From Pannonibacter phragmitetus DSM 14782 (lineage in GTDB: Bacteria > Pseudomonadota > Alphaproteobacteria > Rhizobiales > Stappiaceae), in NCBI RefSeq assembly GCF_000382365.1, contig NZ_KB908215.1, forward strand, positions 744,001 to 808,000: 64,000 nucleotides of DNA. Reading direction: 5' to 3'. Positions 1 through 9,642 of the stretch are shown piece by piece; within the stretch, counting starts at the first letter, position 1, and each line of letters opens with the position of its first letter. Both the position numbers and the translations under genes were made by a program. The notes beneath the pieces are model-generated. The model was given only the letters and a program-made list of their open reading frames with translations, ran no database searches and was not told where the DNA came from.

Positions 1-2
1 CG

Positions 3-269
3 GCCATGCCCAACAGCATCGAAATGTCGCTGCTCTTTGCCATCGGTGCCATTTCCTTTGTCTCGCACGGGTTGATCGTGAAGGCATTGGCGCTGGCGCC
101 AGCGTCGGTCATTGCCCCGTTCAACTATCTGGAAATCGTCAGCGCCACCCTGTTCGGCTTTCTGGTCTTCGGCGATTTTCCCGATCTGATGACCTGGGCC
201 GGCATCGCGCTGATCGTTGCCAGCGGCATCTACATTGCCCACCGGGAACGCATCCGCCACGAAGGCTGA
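3..269 (+). CDS. EamA/DMT-family transporter, C-terminal part (5' end outside window)
   Basis: The reading frame is already open at the window edge, so only the last 88 or so residues are visible. They form about three hydrophobic helices with the Pro/Asn spacing (ASVIAPFNYLE) and the small-residue-rich last helix (WAGIALIVASGIYIAHRE) typical of the second EamA repeat in drug/metabolite exporters of the inner membrane. The protein ends in a short basic cytoplasmic tail. The substrate cannot be told from the C-terminus. It is followed by about 270 bp of non-coding DNA that contains a decayed repeat. Confidence 0.75.
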   Translation, partial: AMPNSIEMSLLFAIGAISFVSHGLIVKALALAPASVIAPFNYLEIVSATLFGFLVFGDFPDLMTWAGIALIVASGIYIAHRERIRHEG

Positions 270-334
270 GCAAGACTCGCTGCACAGAACTGCAATGGGG
301 CTGCAACAATAATACCCAGACTCTGCAATGTGTG

Positions 335-416
335 CGCATGACGCCTTGAAATTGCCCAAGCGCCGCCGGGTCTTGAACAAGTCCCGGAGAGTCAGGCTCA
401 TAGAGAGCTTGTATGA
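335..416 (+). repeat. Decayed copy of the 107/108-bp intergenic repeat
   Basis: From the motif ACGCCTTGAAATTGC onward this stretch follows the order of the better copies at 30600-30706 and 57343-57450: CGCCTTGAAA, GCTCAAGCGCCG-like, then a partly paired CTC..GAG segment ending in a GTAT motif. The terminal hairpin is badly degraded here and the first third is absent. Homology is by eye only. Confidence 0.45.
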
Positions 417-536
417 ATGAAAAATTGCAACATCAAACTGATACACATCAGCTCATGATTTTGAGGCTTCCTATCTATTTTATGCCGCAGGTAACTTTGA
501 AAATAAAAGACCTGCAGCAATCAAAGGGAGATTAAA

Positions 537-800
537 ATGGGTAAAATCAGCGAGACAGCTGGAGAAACCGCAAAGGGCATCATCGGCGGCGGCATCGAAG
601 GTGCTCTCCAGGGCGGTCAAAAGGTCGGAGAAAAGATCAACGAAGCCACCGAGGCCTATCAAGGTATGCGGGAAGCGCAGGAGCAGCAGGCCCATGCGGA
701 GCACGAGGCCCGTCAACAGGCGCGCGTGGTCGAAGAAAAGCGCCGCAATCCTGGACGCAGCGTTGCGGACATCCGCAACGAGGTCGAGCGCGACGGCTGA
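537..800 (+). CDS. Small glycine-rich/charged protein of unknown function (87 aa)
   Basis: A good ribosome binding site (AAAGGGAG) precedes the ATG. Residues 10-35 form a glycine-rich amphipathic stretch (GIIGGGIEGALQGGQKVG), and the rest is a highly charged Glu/Gln/Arg helix ending in ARVVEEKRRNPGRSV. There is no signal peptide and no Cys. The upstream 130 bp is AT-rich compared with the flanks and contains a CTGAT-N4-ATCAG palindrome (438-451) and an interrupted GCAGGT/ACCTGC inverted repeat, so the gene probably has its own promoter. I do not recognise a family. A stress-induced or membrane-associated small protein is possible but unproven. Confidence 0.6.
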   Translation: MGKISETAGETAKGIIGGGIEGALQGGQKVGEKINEATEAYQGMREAQEQQAHAEHEARQQARVVEEKRRNPGRSVADIRNEVERDG

Positions 801-1581
801 GCCGATGGAACGGCACCGGCAATCAGGCTGCATCTGCAACGAATGCCAGGGAAGAAGCAACGTCCTGCTGTTCCTGCAACGCGATGACGCTTGCCCCTTG
901 AACCGGGAAGCTCCCGGCAAACGGTACAAGCATCTGGCTTCAGCCAACGCGTGCCGGTGCGGGGGGATACGGCGGCGATGGATGGGTTGAACGGTACGAC
1001 GAGCTCTTTGCCTTGATCCCGTCACCTCATGACTGGGTCAATATCTGGCAAGAGCCGGCCAAGACATTCATTCAGCGGCCCAAAGGAATTGGGCCCCAGC
1101 CGGGTCGGGGCATGCCAGCGCTACCAGCGTCCCGAAATGGCGATCACTTATCAGCCTCCCATCCGCCAGATGGGGGGCTACCTTGTGTTTCAGCCCCGCA
1201 TGATCAGAGCAAGGCACGGGACGGAGTACCTCTTTACCAGAGAGAAGATGACTGTCTGAAGCTACCTTGCAAGCAATGCACTCCAGCACCAGCCGTTCGC
1301 CCCTGCCCACAGCCAACGCGCGCAGCTGAACGCCTTCCATTGCAATTGCCGCTTTATTCGCCCTGTCAGGGCTGATACTAGATCGGCCATGACAGTCATT
1401 CTTCCTGCCGGATGCCTTTCCGGCCCCGCGATCTCACGAATTAGCTGCCCGGCCTTCGGCTGACGCGATGGCGCGCCGAGGGACCGGGATCCCTTCGTGA
1501 CGGGAAGCGGCAATGTCCGCCTCCCCTGACAGTTTGCAAGGCGCCCGCCTTGCCCTTCCTGATTTTTGCGGATTGCATGCA
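801..1581. other. Long intergenic stretch with no supported gene
   Basis: About 780 bp between the small protein and ileS. Open frames exist on both strands but none has a convincing ribosome binding site, domain or codon pattern. In many Rhizobiales ribF lies near this position upstream of ileS; no trace of it is seen here. The last 200 bp contains short GC-rich inverted repeats (for example around 1410-1500) that may belong to the ileS leader. I see no tRNA or recognisable leader element. Confidence 0.4.
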
Positions 1582-4560
1582 ATGACCGAAACGACTGCCC
1601 GTGACTATTCCACGACGCTGAACCTGCCCGAGACCGATTTCCCGATGCGCGCCGGCCTGCCGCAGAAGGAGCCGGAAATCATCGCGCGCTGGAAGGCGAT
1701 GGACCTTTACAAGCGCCTGCGCACCGCCTCTGCCGGCCGCCGCAAGTTCCTGCTGCATGATGGCCCTCCCTATGCCAACGGCAACATCCACATCGGCCAC
1801 GCGCTGAACAAGACGCTGAAGGACATCGTCACCCGCTCCATGCAGATGATGGGTTTTGACAGCAACTATGTTCCGGGCTGGGACTGCCACGGCCTGCCGA
1901 TCGAGTGGAAGATCGAGGAAGAGAACTACCGCTCCAAGGGCAAGCAGAAGCCGGACCTGAAGAGTTCCGCCGCGATGATCGCCTTCCGCCAGGAATGCCG
2001 CAGCTATGCGGAGCACTGGGTCGGCATCCAGCGCGAGGAATTCCGCCGCCTCGGCCTCGAGGGCGACTGGGAGAACCCGTATCTGACCATGAATTTCGAA
2101 GCCGAAGCGGTGATCGCTTCCGAGCTGATGAAATTCGCCACATCCGGCCAGCTTTACCGCGGCTCCAAGCCGGTGATGTGGTCCGTGGTGGAAAACACCG
2201 CGCTGGCCGAAGCCGAGATCGAGTATCACGACTACCAGTCCGACATGATCTGGGTGAAGTTCCCGGTGATCGAGGCTGGCAGCCTGGATGAAGCTGCCGC
2301 CGAGGACCTGCTGGACGCCGCCGTTGTCATCTGGACGACGACCCCCTGGACCATCCCCGGCAACCGCGCCATCTCCTACTCCTCGGCCATCTCCTATGGC
2401 CTTTATGAGGTGACGCAGGACGGCCTTGCGGATGACAACTGGGTGCAGAAGGGCGACAAGCTGATCCTTGCGGACAAGCTGGCTGCCGACGTCTTCAAGA
2501 ACGCCCGCATCACCGACTTCACGCTTGTCCGGCCGGTCACCGCCGATGAACTGGCTTCCATGACCTGCGCCCATCCCTACCGGGATCTGGAGCTTGGCGG
2601 CTACCAGTTCGACGTGCCGATGCTGGATGGCGATCATGTCACCGATGATGCCGGTACGGGTTTCGTTCACACCGCACCCAGCCACGGTGCCGATGACTTC
2701 GAGATCTGGATCGCCAAGCGCGCCGAACTGGAAGAGCGCGGCATCGAGACGGCCATCCCCTTCACCGTTGCCGATGACGGCTTCTACACCAAGGATGCGC
2801 CGGGCTTTGAGGGCCAGCAGGTTATCACTCACAAGGGTGAAAAGGGCACAGCCAACAAGGCCAATATCGAGAAGCTGAAGGAAGCGGGCGCGCTGATCGG
2901 CCTTGGCCGCCTCAAGCATCAGTATCCGCATTCCTGGCGCTCGAAGAAGCCGGTGATCTTCCGCAACACGCCGCAGTGGTTCGTCTACATGGACCGCACG
3001 CTGGAAGGCCCGGGCGACACCCTGCGCAGCCGCGCGCTGAAGGCCATCGACGACACCCGCTTCGTGCCCGCAACCGGCCAGAACCGCCTGCGTTCCATGA
3101 TCGCGGGCCGCCCGGACTGGGTGCTCTCGCGCCAGCGCGCCTGGGGCGTGCCGATCACCGTGTTCATCCACAAGGACACGGCGGAAGTGCTGAAGGACGA
3201 AGCCGTCAACGCCCGCATCTTCGAAGCCTTCAAGGCGGAAGGTGCGGATGTGTGGTTCGCAGAAGGCGCCAAGGAGCGGTTCCTGGGTGCTGACTACAAA
3301 GCCGATGAGTGGGTCAAGGTCGACGACATCCTCGATGTCTGGTTCGACAGCGGCTCCACCCATGCCTTCTGCCTGGAAAAGCGCCCCGACCTCAGCCCGA
3401 AGCGCAAGGTTGATGGCGGCGAAGATTATGTTCTCTATCTCGAGGGCTCGGACCAGCACCGCGGCTGGTTCCATTCCTCCCTGCTGGAAAGCTGCGGCAC
3501 CCGTGGCCACGCACCTTATGACGCGGTGCTGACCCACGGCTTCACCATGGCCGAGGACGGGCGCAAGATGTCCAAGTCCCTGGGCAATCAGGTGTTCCCG
3601 CAGGACGTGATCAAGCAGTATGGCGCCGATATCCTGCGCCTGTGGGTGGCCTCCGGCGACTATGCCGAAGACCAGCGCATCGGGCCGGAGATCCTCAAGA
3701 CCTCGGTGGACAGCTACCGCAAGCTGCGCAACACCCTGCGCTGGATGCTGGGCACCCTGGCCCATGCCACCGGCGAGGAAATCGCGCTCAAGGACATGCC
3801 GGAGCTGGAGCAGCTGATGCTGCACCGCCTCGCCGAGCTGGATGCCCTCGTGCGCAAGGGCTACGAGGACTTCGACTACAAGAAGGTCTTCCACCACCTC
3901 TTCACCTTCATGACGGTGGAGCTGTCGGCCTTCTATTTCGACGTGCGCAAGGACACGCTCTACTGCGACCCGGCCTCTTCGGTACGCCGCAAGGCTGCCC
4001 TGCAGGTGGTGGAGCAGCTGTTCACCTGCCTCGTCACCTGGATGGCACCGATGCTGCCCTTCACCATGGAGGAAAGCTGGCTGGCCCGTCATCCGGGTGA
4101 GGACAACTCTGTGCATCTGCAGCAGTTCCCCGCCGTTCCGGCAGACTGGCGCAATGAGGCGCTGGCGGCCAAGTGGGAAAAGATCCGCGAAGTCCGCCGC
4201 GTGGTCACCGGCGCTCTCGAAATCGAGCGCCGCGAAAAGCGCATCGGCTCGTCGCTGGAAGCTCACCCGGTGGTGCATGTCACCGACGCAGAGCTGATGG
4301 CTGCCCTTGCCGGCACCGACATGGCGGATGTCTGCATCACCAGCCAGCTCACGCTCACCGGCGAGGCAGCACCGGAAGGCGCCTTCACGCTGGATGACGT
4401 GAAGGGCGTGGCCGTGGTGCCGGGCCTTGCTCAGGGCACGAAATGCGCCCGCTCGTGGAAGATCCTTCCCGAGGTGGGGTCTGACCCGGACTATCCGGAC
4501 GTGACCCTGCGCGATGCCGCGGCCCTGCGTGAATGGGACGCAGCCCACACGGCAGCCTGA
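1582..4560 (+). CDS. ileS: Isoleucyl-tRNA synthetase
   Basis: Class I aminoacyl-tRNA synthetase charging tRNA-Ile in the cytoplasm. The 992-residue product has the HIGH signature at residues 70-73 inside [14 protein letters not shown], the CP1 editing domain in the first half, and KMSKS at 662-666 ([12 protein letters not shown]), followed by the anticodon-binding domain. The open frame extends upstream to 1513, but the conserved family start ([22 protein letters not shown]) supports the ATG at 1582. The C-terminus retains only the first Cys of the usual zinc knuckle (KCARSWKI), so the zinc finger is degenerate; I believe this is common in alphaproteobacteria. lspA follows after 35 bp, probably in the same operon. 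Confidence 0.98.
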   Translation: MTETTARDYSTTLNLPETDFPMRAGLPQKEPEIIARWKAMDLYKRLRTASAGRRKFLLHDGPPYANGNIHIGHALNKTLKDIVTRSMQMMGFDSNYVPGWDCHGLPIEWKIEEENYRSKGKQKPDLKSSAAMIAFRQECRSYAEHWVGIQREEFRRLGLEGDWENPYLTMNFEAEAVIASELMKFATSGQLYRGSKPVMWSVVENTALAEAEIEYHDYQSDMIWVKFPVIEAGSLDEAAAEDLLDAAVVIWTTTPWTIPGNRAISYSSAISYGLYEVTQDGLADDNWVQKGDKLILADKLAADVFKNARITDFTLVRPVTADELASMTCAHPYRDLELGGYQFDVPMLDGDHVTDDAGTGFVHTAPSHGADDFEIWIAKRAELEERGIETAIPFTVADDGFYTKDAPGFEGQQVITHKGEKGTANKANIEKLKEAGALIGLGRLKHQYPHSWRSKKPVIFRNTPQWFVYMDRTLEGPGDTLRSRALKAIDDTRFVPATGQNRLRSMIAGRPDWVLSRQRAWGVPITVFIHKDTAEVLKDEAVNARIFEAFKAEGADVWFAEGAKERFLGADYKADEWVKVDDILDVWFDSGSTHAFCLEKRPDLSPKRKVDGGEDYVLYLEGSDQHRGWFHSSLLESCGTRGHAPYDAVLTHGFTMAEDGRKMSKSLGNQVFPQDVIKQYGADILRLWVASGDYAEDQRIGPEILKTSVDSYRKLRNTLRWMLGTLAHATGEEIALKDMPELEQLMLHRLAELDALVRKGYEDFDYKKVFHHLFTFMTVELSAFYFDVRKDTLYCDPASSVRRKAALQVVEQLFTCLVTWMAPMLPFTMEESWLARHPGEDNSVHLQQFPAVPADWRNEALAAKWEKIREVRRVVTGALEIERREKRIGSSLEAHPVVHVTDAELMAALAGTDMADVCITSQLTLTGEAAPEGAFTLDDVKGVAVVPGLAQGTKCARSWKILPEVGSDPDYPDVTLRDAAALREWDAAHTAA

Positions 4561-4595
4561 CGGTTGCTTCAGTTGGAAACGGTGAAGGACGAAGC

Positions 4596-5153
4596 ATGAG
4601 TAAGGTGGCTCCCCCGTCAGGTTTTACCCGCAGATGGCTGTGGGGGCCGCTCAGCCGGATGGTGGCGGTGATTGCCGCCATCATCTTTGCCGCCGATCAG
4701 GCGAGCAAACTCTGGCTGCTGTTCGTCTACGACCTGCCCCGGCAGGGCAACATCGACCTGTTGCCCTTTCTGGAGCTCGTCACCGTCTGGAACCGTGGCA
4801 TTTCCTATGGGCTCTTGCAGCAGGAGACGGATCTGGGCCGCTGGGCTCTGGCCATCTTCACCGTTCTGGCAGCCATCGCGCTGTGGGTCTGGGCGGTACG
4901 CAGCACCAGCAAGTTTGCCGGAGTGAGCCTGGCGCTGATCATCGGCGGCGCCCTTGGCAATGGGGTTGACCGTTTCGCCTATGGCGCGGTCTACGACTTT
5001 CTCCACATCCACTTCGGCAGCTTCTCGTGGTATGTCTTCAACATTGCGGATGCTGCAATCGTTGCCGGAGTGGCTGCTCTCCTGTATGACGGTTGGCGAG
5101 GAAGCCCCAATAAAGCCTCAAAGGGCGGTTCTAAAGGCCGTAAAGCGGGATAA
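4596..5153 (+). CDS. lspA: Lipoprotein signal peptidase (signal peptidase II)
   Basis: Inner-membrane aspartic protease that cleaves the signal peptide of diacylglyceryl-prolipoproteins. The 185-residue product has four hydrophobic helices and both catalytic-Asp boxes: GNGVDRFAYGAVYDF and the FNIADAAIVAG motif. The ATG at 4596 is preceded by a GAAGGAC ribosome binding site and gives a normal family length. It follows ileS closely, the classical ileS-lspA arrangement. The next gene encodes a lipoprotein, a plausible substrate. The C-terminal tail is Lys/Gly-rich. Confidence 0.97.
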   Translation: MSKVAPPSGFTRRWLWGPLSRMVAVIAAIIFAADQASKLWLLFVYDLPRQGNIDLLPFLELVTVWNRGISYGLLQQETDLGRWALAIFTVLAAIALWVWAVRSTSKFAGVSLALIIGGALGNGVDRFAYGAVYDFLHIHFGSFSWYVFNIADAAIVAGVAALLYDGWRGSPNKASKGGSKGRKAG

Positions 5154-5230
5154 TTGGGACAGCGAGTGCGAGCGGGCAGGCCTGAAGCCGCCCTTGCAGC
5201 CTTGCGCTCACAGGAAACGGGATAGGTTAC

Positions 5231-5965
5231 GTGCGGTTCAAGTTTTCTCTGGCAAGTTCCCGGACCGTAAGCCTCGGCGGGCTGCGTGGTGTCGTATCTG
5301 CTGTCATGCTCGGCGCTCTGGCGGCTGGCTGCGTGACGAACTCCTATGGCGAGCAGGAAGCCGTCGACAAGGTCGCCGTCCGCAAGATCATGGAAGGCAT
5401 TGGCGCGGTTGACCCGCAGGCCAAGCCGATCGAATACAAGCCGCGCGCTCCGCTGGCCATGCCGGCCAAGCTGGACCAGCTGCCGCAGCCTGAAAAGCCG
5501 GTGACGGAAACAGCCGCCAACTGGCCGACGGCTGAAGACAAGTCGCTTCAGGATGTGCGCGCTGTCTATGCACAGCCCGGACGCGGCAGCGATGGCGAAT
5601 TGCTGACCCCCGAACAGATGCGCGGCGTGCAGATTACCGGCGCACAGCGCCAGGCCAAGACCGCAGCCGATGTGCGCGATGGCGAGATCATGGACGGCGC
5701 CCGCATGACGCCGGCTGAAATGAAGAAGCAGAGCCAGGGCCCGCTGACGCGTGTCGACACGTCGGATCTGTTTGGTCCCGATGGCAAGCCGGTCCGCCGC
5801 TATCTGGTGGAGCCGCCGATCGCCTATTCGACGCCTGCCGGCAACGCACCGCTGGCGATGCCGAACGACCGCCAGCAGATTCAGGACCGCAAGCAGCTGG
5901 AAATGGATGGCGGCCGCATCAAGCCGAATTGCACCCCCACTGCAACGGAAACCTGCGTCTACTGA
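5231..5965 (+). CDS. Predicted lipoprotein, Pro/Lys-rich, unknown function
   Basis: Begins with GTG after an AGGAAAC ribosome binding site. Residues 1-33 form a lipoprotein signal peptide with lipobox LAAGC (Cys34). The mature part is about 210 residues, rich in Pro, Lys and Asp, with no further Cys until the C-terminus, which has two (PNCTPTATETCVY) that may form a disulfide. No enzymatic domain is recognisable. It sits 77 bp after lspA and before the M16 peptidases, so it may be co-transcribed with lspA. A strong hairpin follows at 5991-6018. Envelope location is inferred from the lipobox. Confidence 0.85.
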   Translation: MRFKFSLASSRTVSLGGLRGVVSAVMLGALAAGCVTNSYGEQEAVDKVAVRKIMEGIGAVDPQAKPIEYKPRAPLAMPAKLDQLPQPEKPVTETAANWPTAEDKSLQDVRAVYAQPGRGSDGELLTPEQMRGVQITGAQRQAKTAADVRDGEIMDGARMTPAEMKKQSQGPLTRVDTSDLFGPDGKPVRRYLVEPPIAYSTPAGNAPLAMPNDRQQIQDRKQLEMDGGRIKPNCTPTATETCVY

Positions 5966-5990
5966 CGACGGTTCTCATGCATTGTCTTCA

Positions 5991-6018
5991 ACGGCGGCCA
6001 CGGGCCGCCGTTTCTGTT
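5991..6018 (+). terminator. Rho-independent terminator after the lipoprotein gene
   Basis: Perfect 9-bp stem ACGGCGGCC/GGCCGCCGT with a 3-nt loop, followed by a T-rich run (TTCTGTTT). Confidence 0.8.
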
Positions 6019-6145
6019 TGGCCCTTTCCCTACATGACGAAAATTTAAGGCACCGGAGCCACGCCAGCGCCTATATTGCAGGCGACGCATTCCTCTGCCG
6101 GCGCGACCGGATTCGCGCCCTGTTCCATTCCGGGAGATCCCCAAG

Positions 6146-7558
6146 ATGACACTTCCCGCTGCGAGACGGCGCGGCCTTCTCTTTGCCACGGCGCTGTCCT
6201 GCCTTGTTTTGGGCTCCGGCCTGTCGCTTGCCCAGACTGCGGCCGAAGCGCCGCCGGTCATTGCGCCGAACCTGTCCAGCTTCACGCTGGACAACGGTCT
6301 TGAAGTGGTGGTGATCCCCGATCACCGCGCCCCCGTGGTCACCCATATGATCTGGTACAAGACGGGCGCCGCCGATGAGCCGGCCGGCCAGTCCGGTGTT
6401 GCCCACTTCCTTGAGCACCTGATGTTCAAGGGAACGAAGGACAATCCGGACGGCATCTTTTCCCAGATCGTCTCCGATATCGGCGGCCAGGAAAATGCCT
6501 TCACCAGCAACGACTACACCGCCTATTTCCAGCGCGTGGCCAAGGAGCACCTGCCGCGCATGATGGAACTGGAAGCGGACCGGATGCAGAATCTCGTCCT
6601 CACCGACGAAGTGATCAAGCCGGAGCAGCAGGTGGTGCTGGAAGAGCGGCGCATGCGCGTCGATGCCGATCCCTCCTCGCGTCTGCAGGAGACGCTTTCC
6701 GCCATCACCTATGTGAACCATCCTTACGGATCGCCGGTGATCGGCTGGCAGAGCGAGATCGAGGCGCTGAATCACGACGCCATCATCTCCTTCTATGACC
6801 GCTTCTACACGCCCAACAATGCCGTTCTGGTGGTGGCGGGCGATGTGGAAGAGGCCGATGTACGCAAGCTGGCCGAGGAAACCTATGGCAAGCTGCCCCG
6901 CCGGGCCGAGCCGGGTCCGCGCATCCGCCCTGCCGAACCTCCGCTGAACGGCAAGCGCAGCGTGCATCTGGAGGACGAGCGCGTCCGTCAGCCGTCCGTC
7001 TCCGAAAGCTGGCTGGTCCCAAGCCAGGCGACCGGCAAGGACCGCGAACCGGAAGCCTTTGAGCTGCTGGCCCAGATTCTCACCGGCGGCCCGTCCAGCC
7101 GCCTCTACAAGGAAGCGGTTCTGGAGAAACAGGTGGCCATCGGCGTCGGCGCCTATTATCTCGACACCTCGCTCGATACGACCCGCTTCATCGTCTATGG
7201 CTCCCCGCGCGGCGATGGCACGCTCACGGGGCTGCAGGACATCTTCGAGCGCACGATCCGGGACATTGCCGAGAATGGCGTCACGGAGGCGGAACTGGCG
7301 CGGGCCAAACACTCGCTCACGTCCTCCGCGATTTATGCGCAGGACAGTCAGGTCACCCTCGCCCGCCTCTTCGGCGCCGCGCTGACCAGCGGCCAGACCA
7401 TCGAGGATGTGCAGACCTGGCCCGCCCAGATCGAAGCGGTCACTCCGGCTGATATCCAGAAGGTGGCGCAGGATTATCTGCTGAAGGATCCGGTCACCGG
7501 CTATCTCACCGCCCCCGGCCAGTCGCCGGATGCCGCCGTCAGCGACCAGAAGTCCTGA
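6146..7558 (+). CDS. M16-family zinc metallopeptidase, catalytic subunit (periplasmic)
   Basis: 470 residues with an N-terminal signal peptide (residues 1-30, cleavage near LSLAQT). The inverted zinc motif HxxEH is intact at residues 87-91 (HFLEH), and the downstream acidic ligand region (ELEADRM) is present. The second half carries the inactive M16_C domain. Family members hydrolyse peptides or process exported proteins, often as a two-subunit enzyme related to mitochondrial processing peptidase. The next gene, 29 bp away, encodes the matching non-catalytic partner, so the two probably form a heterodimer. The ATG at 6146 is preceded by GGGAGA. Confidence 0.93.
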   Translation: MTLPAARRRGLLFATALSCLVLGSGLSLAQTAAEAPPVIAPNLSSFTLDNGLEVVVIPDHRAPVVTHMIWYKTGAADEPAGQSGVAHFLEHLMFKGTKDNPDGIFSQIVSDIGGQENAFTSNDYTAYFQRVAKEHLPRMMELEADRMQNLVLTDEVIKPEQQVVLEERRMRVDADPSSRLQETLSAITYVNHPYGSPVIGWQSEIEALNHDAIISFYDRFYTPNNAVLVVAGDVEEADVRKLAEETYGKLPRRAEPGPRIRPAEPPLNGKRSVHLEDERVRQPSVSESWLVPSQATGKDREPEAFELLAQILTGGPSSRLYKEAVLEKQVAIGVGAYYLDTSLDTTRFIVYGSPRGDGTLTGLQDIFERTIRDIAENGVTEAELARAKHSLTSSAIYAQDSQVTLARLFGAALTSGQTIEDVQTWPAQIEAVTPADIQKVAQDYLLKDPVTGYLTAPGQSPDAAVSDQKS

Positions 7559-7587
7559 ACCAGCCCGTTAGACGAGGAAACACGCGC

Positions 7588-8925
7588 ATGACGCAGTTTT
7601 TTGCTCCTGCCCGTTTTGCACGGGCCCATTTCACCCGGGCTGTTGCAGGCATTGGCCTGCTGATGCTTGGCGCCCTGCCCGCCGGCGCCACGACCATCGA
7701 GAAGGTGGTCAGCCCCGGCGGCATCGAGGCCTGGCTGGTGCAGGATGAGACCCTGCCGATGATCTCCATGAACTTTGCCTTCGACGGGGGTTCTGCCCAG
7801 GACCCGGACGGCAAGGAAGGGCTGACCAATCTTCTGGCCAGCACCATGGATGAAGGCGCGGGCGATCTGGACAGCGAAGCCTTTCAGGGCAAGCTGGAAG
7901 AACTCGCAGTGTCCATCCGCTTCAACGCGGGCAAGGACCAGCTGTTCGGCACCCTGCGCACGCTGACGGGCACGCGGGACGAAGCCTTCGATCTGCTGCG
8001 CCTTGCCATCAACGAGCCGCGCTTTGACGAAAAGCCGGTGGAGCGGGTGAAGTCGCAGATCCTGGCGGGCCTGCGCCAGCAGCAGGAAGATCCTGACGCC
8101 ATCGCCTCGGAGGCCTTCCGCAATGCTGCCTTTGGCGGCCACCCCTATGGCAAGCCCGGCGACGGCACGGTGGAGACGGTCGAAAAGCTTAACCCCGCTG
8201 ACCTGAAGGACCTGCACGGCCGGCTTCTCTCCCGCCACAAGCTCGCCATCGGCGTTGTCGGTGCCATTGATGCAAAGACGCTGGCACCGCTCTTGGACGA
8301 GGTTTTCGGCAAGCTTCCGGAAAAGCACAAGCTGCCTGAAGTTGCGGATGTTGAGCCGAAGACAGGCGAGCGCATCTCCCGCACTCTGGTCGTGCCGCAG
8401 ACCACGATCCTCATCGGCCTGCCGGGCCTGAAGCGGGACGATCCGGACTATCAGGCAGCCTTCGTGATGAATCACATTCTGGGCGGTGGCACCTTCACGT
8501 CCTGGCTGTTCGAGGAAGTGCGCGAGAAGCGCGGCCTGTCCTATGGTGTCGGCTCTGATCTGGCTCCGGACGACCATTCCGCCCTTCTGGTTGCATCTGC
8601 TGCAACACGGGCTGACCGGGCGGACGAGACCATCAGCATCATTGAGGAGCAGTTCAAGCGCATGGCGGAACAGGGGCCCACACAGGAAGAGCTGGACAAG
8701 GCCAAGAGCTTCCTCACCGGCTCCTACGCCCTGCGCTTCGACACTTCGGGCAAGATCGCAGCCCAGCTGGTTGCCCTGAAGCTCGCAGACCTCGGCATCG
8801 ACTATTTCGACCGCCGCAATGCGGAGATCGAGGCCGTCACTCTCGAGGACGTCCAGCGCATCGCCAAACGCCTTCTGGAAGGCAAGACACCGCTGATCGT
8901 CACGGTTGGGCCGCAGGCGAGCTGA
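7588..8925 (+). CDS. M16-family peptidase-like subunit lacking the zinc motif
   Basis: 445 residues with a signal peptide (cleavage near PAGATT). It is homologous along its length to the preceding M16 peptidase, but the position of HFLEH reads NLLAS (in KEGLTNLLASTMDEG), so no zinc can be bound. It keeps the C-terminal Arg/Tyr motif (EVREKRGLSYGVGS) that M16 partner subunits contribute to the active chamber. This matches the catalytic/non-catalytic pairs described for Sphingomonas-type and other bacterial M16B proteases. It is co-transcribed with the upstream gene and ends just before a terminator. Confidence 0.92.
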   Translation: MTQFFAPARFARAHFTRAVAGIGLLMLGALPAGATTIEKVVSPGGIEAWLVQDETLPMISMNFAFDGGSAQDPDGKEGLTNLLASTMDEGAGDLDSEAFQGKLEELAVSIRFNAGKDQLFGTLRTLTGTRDEAFDLLRLAINEPRFDEKPVERVKSQILAGLRQQQEDPDAIASEAFRNAAFGGHPYGKPGDGTVETVEKLNPADLKDLHGRLLSRHKLAIGVVGAIDAKTLAPLLDEVFGKLPEKHKLPEVADVEPKTGERISRTLVVPQTTILIGLPGLKRDDPDYQAAFVMNHILGGGTFTSWLFEEVREKRGLSYGVGSDLAPDDHSALLVASAATRADRADETISIIEEQFKRMAEQGPTQEELDKAKSFLTGSYALRFDTSGKIAAQLVALKLADLGIDYFDRRNAEIEAVTLEDVQRIAKRLLEGKTPLIVTVGPQAS

Positions 8926-8950
8926 CTTTCAGCGATGGATGAACGTATGC

Positions 8951-8988
8951 CCAAGGGGCGGCCATCTGGCTGCCCCTTGGTGTTTTCT
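8951..8988 (+). terminator. Rho-independent terminator after the M16 gene pair
   Basis: Stem CCAAGGGGC/GCCCCTTGG (9 bp, extended inward by GGCC/GGCT), followed by TGTTTTCT. Confidence 0.8.
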
Positions 8989-9126
8989 CGGGGGAATACC
9001 AGAAACCTTCAGCAAGCCCCACTTGCTCAAGTCTCCAGGCCTTCGTCATACAGCACCTCGTGCATACGGGCAGACCTTCAACTCGCAAGCCAAAACCGCA
9101 GAGTACAAGCAGAAAGGCAAGGGAGT

Positions 9127-9156
9127 GGATGCCATGATCAAGTCATGGCATGACGG
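9127..9156 (+). repeat. 30-bp palindromic REP-like element (first arm of an inverted pair)
   Basis: Contains ATGCCATGA-TCAAG-TCATGGCAT (9-bp perfect arms, loop TCAAG) followed by GACGG. The same element in opposite orientation occurs at 9252-9281, and another pair is at 63295-63431. Confidence 0.85.
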
Positions 9157-9251
9157 AGTGAATATAAAACTTCTGGAATTATTATTTCATAATAATCGAA
9201 AATAAGCCCCCCCCCTGCAAGCAATCAACTCGCTCAAAACTCAAAAATATT

Positions 9252-9281
9252 CGTCATGCCATGACTTGATCATGGCATCCA
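9252..9281 (-). repeat. 30-bp palindromic REP-like element (second arm of the inverted pair)
   Basis: Reverse complement of the element at 9127-9156 with identical stem and loop. The 95 bp between them is AT-rich, has a run of nine C, and no gene. Together they resemble a REPIN (two inverted REPs). Confidence 0.85.
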
Positions 9282-9351
9282 CGCCGTGCCCAATCCACGC
9301 GGATTGCCCCTCAAGTCAACGGCACAGTCCCCGTCGAACAAACTCGCAGCC

Positions 9352-9642
9352 TCATGCATTCAGGAACCGGCCAAGATCATACCATTCGGGATTTGTGGCT
9401 TCGATCAGTTCGACTTTCCAGGCTCGCGGCCAGCTCTTGATCGCCTTTTCGCGGGCAATCGCTTCCTCCGCCGTTCCATGCGGCTCATACCAGACGAGAC
9501 GCTGAACCGAGTACCGGGCCGTGAAGCGGGAACCGGTTCCACTCTGATGCTCATGCAGTCTCCGGATCAGATCGTTGGTCACGCCGGTATAAACCGTCCC
9601 ATTCTTGCGGCCGGCGAGGATGTAGACCCAGAAGCAGCGCAT
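9352..9642 (-). CDS. GIY-YIG nuclease-superfamily protein (stand-alone domain)
   Basis: About 96 residues comprising just a GIY-YIG domain: WVYILAGRKNGTVYTGVT carries the two strands of the motif (here VYI and VYTG), followed by the conserved Arg/His helix (RRLHEHQSG), the FTARY segment and the Glu/Lys helix (EEAIAREKAIKSW). Such short proteins (YhbQ/UPF0213-like) are common and mostly of unknown function; a few cut branched or single-stranded DNA. The frame is open 33 bp further upstream, but MRCFWVYIL is the usual family start. It lies between the palindromic pair and a toxin-antitoxin module, in an accessory-looking island. Confidence 0.88.
   Translation of the reverse strand: MRCFWVYILAGRKNGTVYTGVTNDLIRRLHEHQSGTGSRFTARYSVQRLVWYEPHGTAEEAIAREKAIKSWPRAWKVELIEATNPEWYDLGRFLNA

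Noticed and set aside
438-451. FNR-type box CTGAT-N4-ATCAG upstream of the small glycine-rich protein
   Set aside because: The outer bases differ from TTGAT-N4-ATCAA on both sides, and the downstream gene gives no support; a chance palindrome is as likely.
1013-1375. Possible 120-residue gene upstream of ileS
   Set aside because: No ribosome binding site, Pro/Arg-rich random composition and competing frames on both strands.
1441-4548. 1035-codon open frame antisense to ileS
   Set aside because: It is the complement of a high-GC gene with biased third positions; the ileS frame has full synthetase motifs and the antisense product has no domain or start signal.
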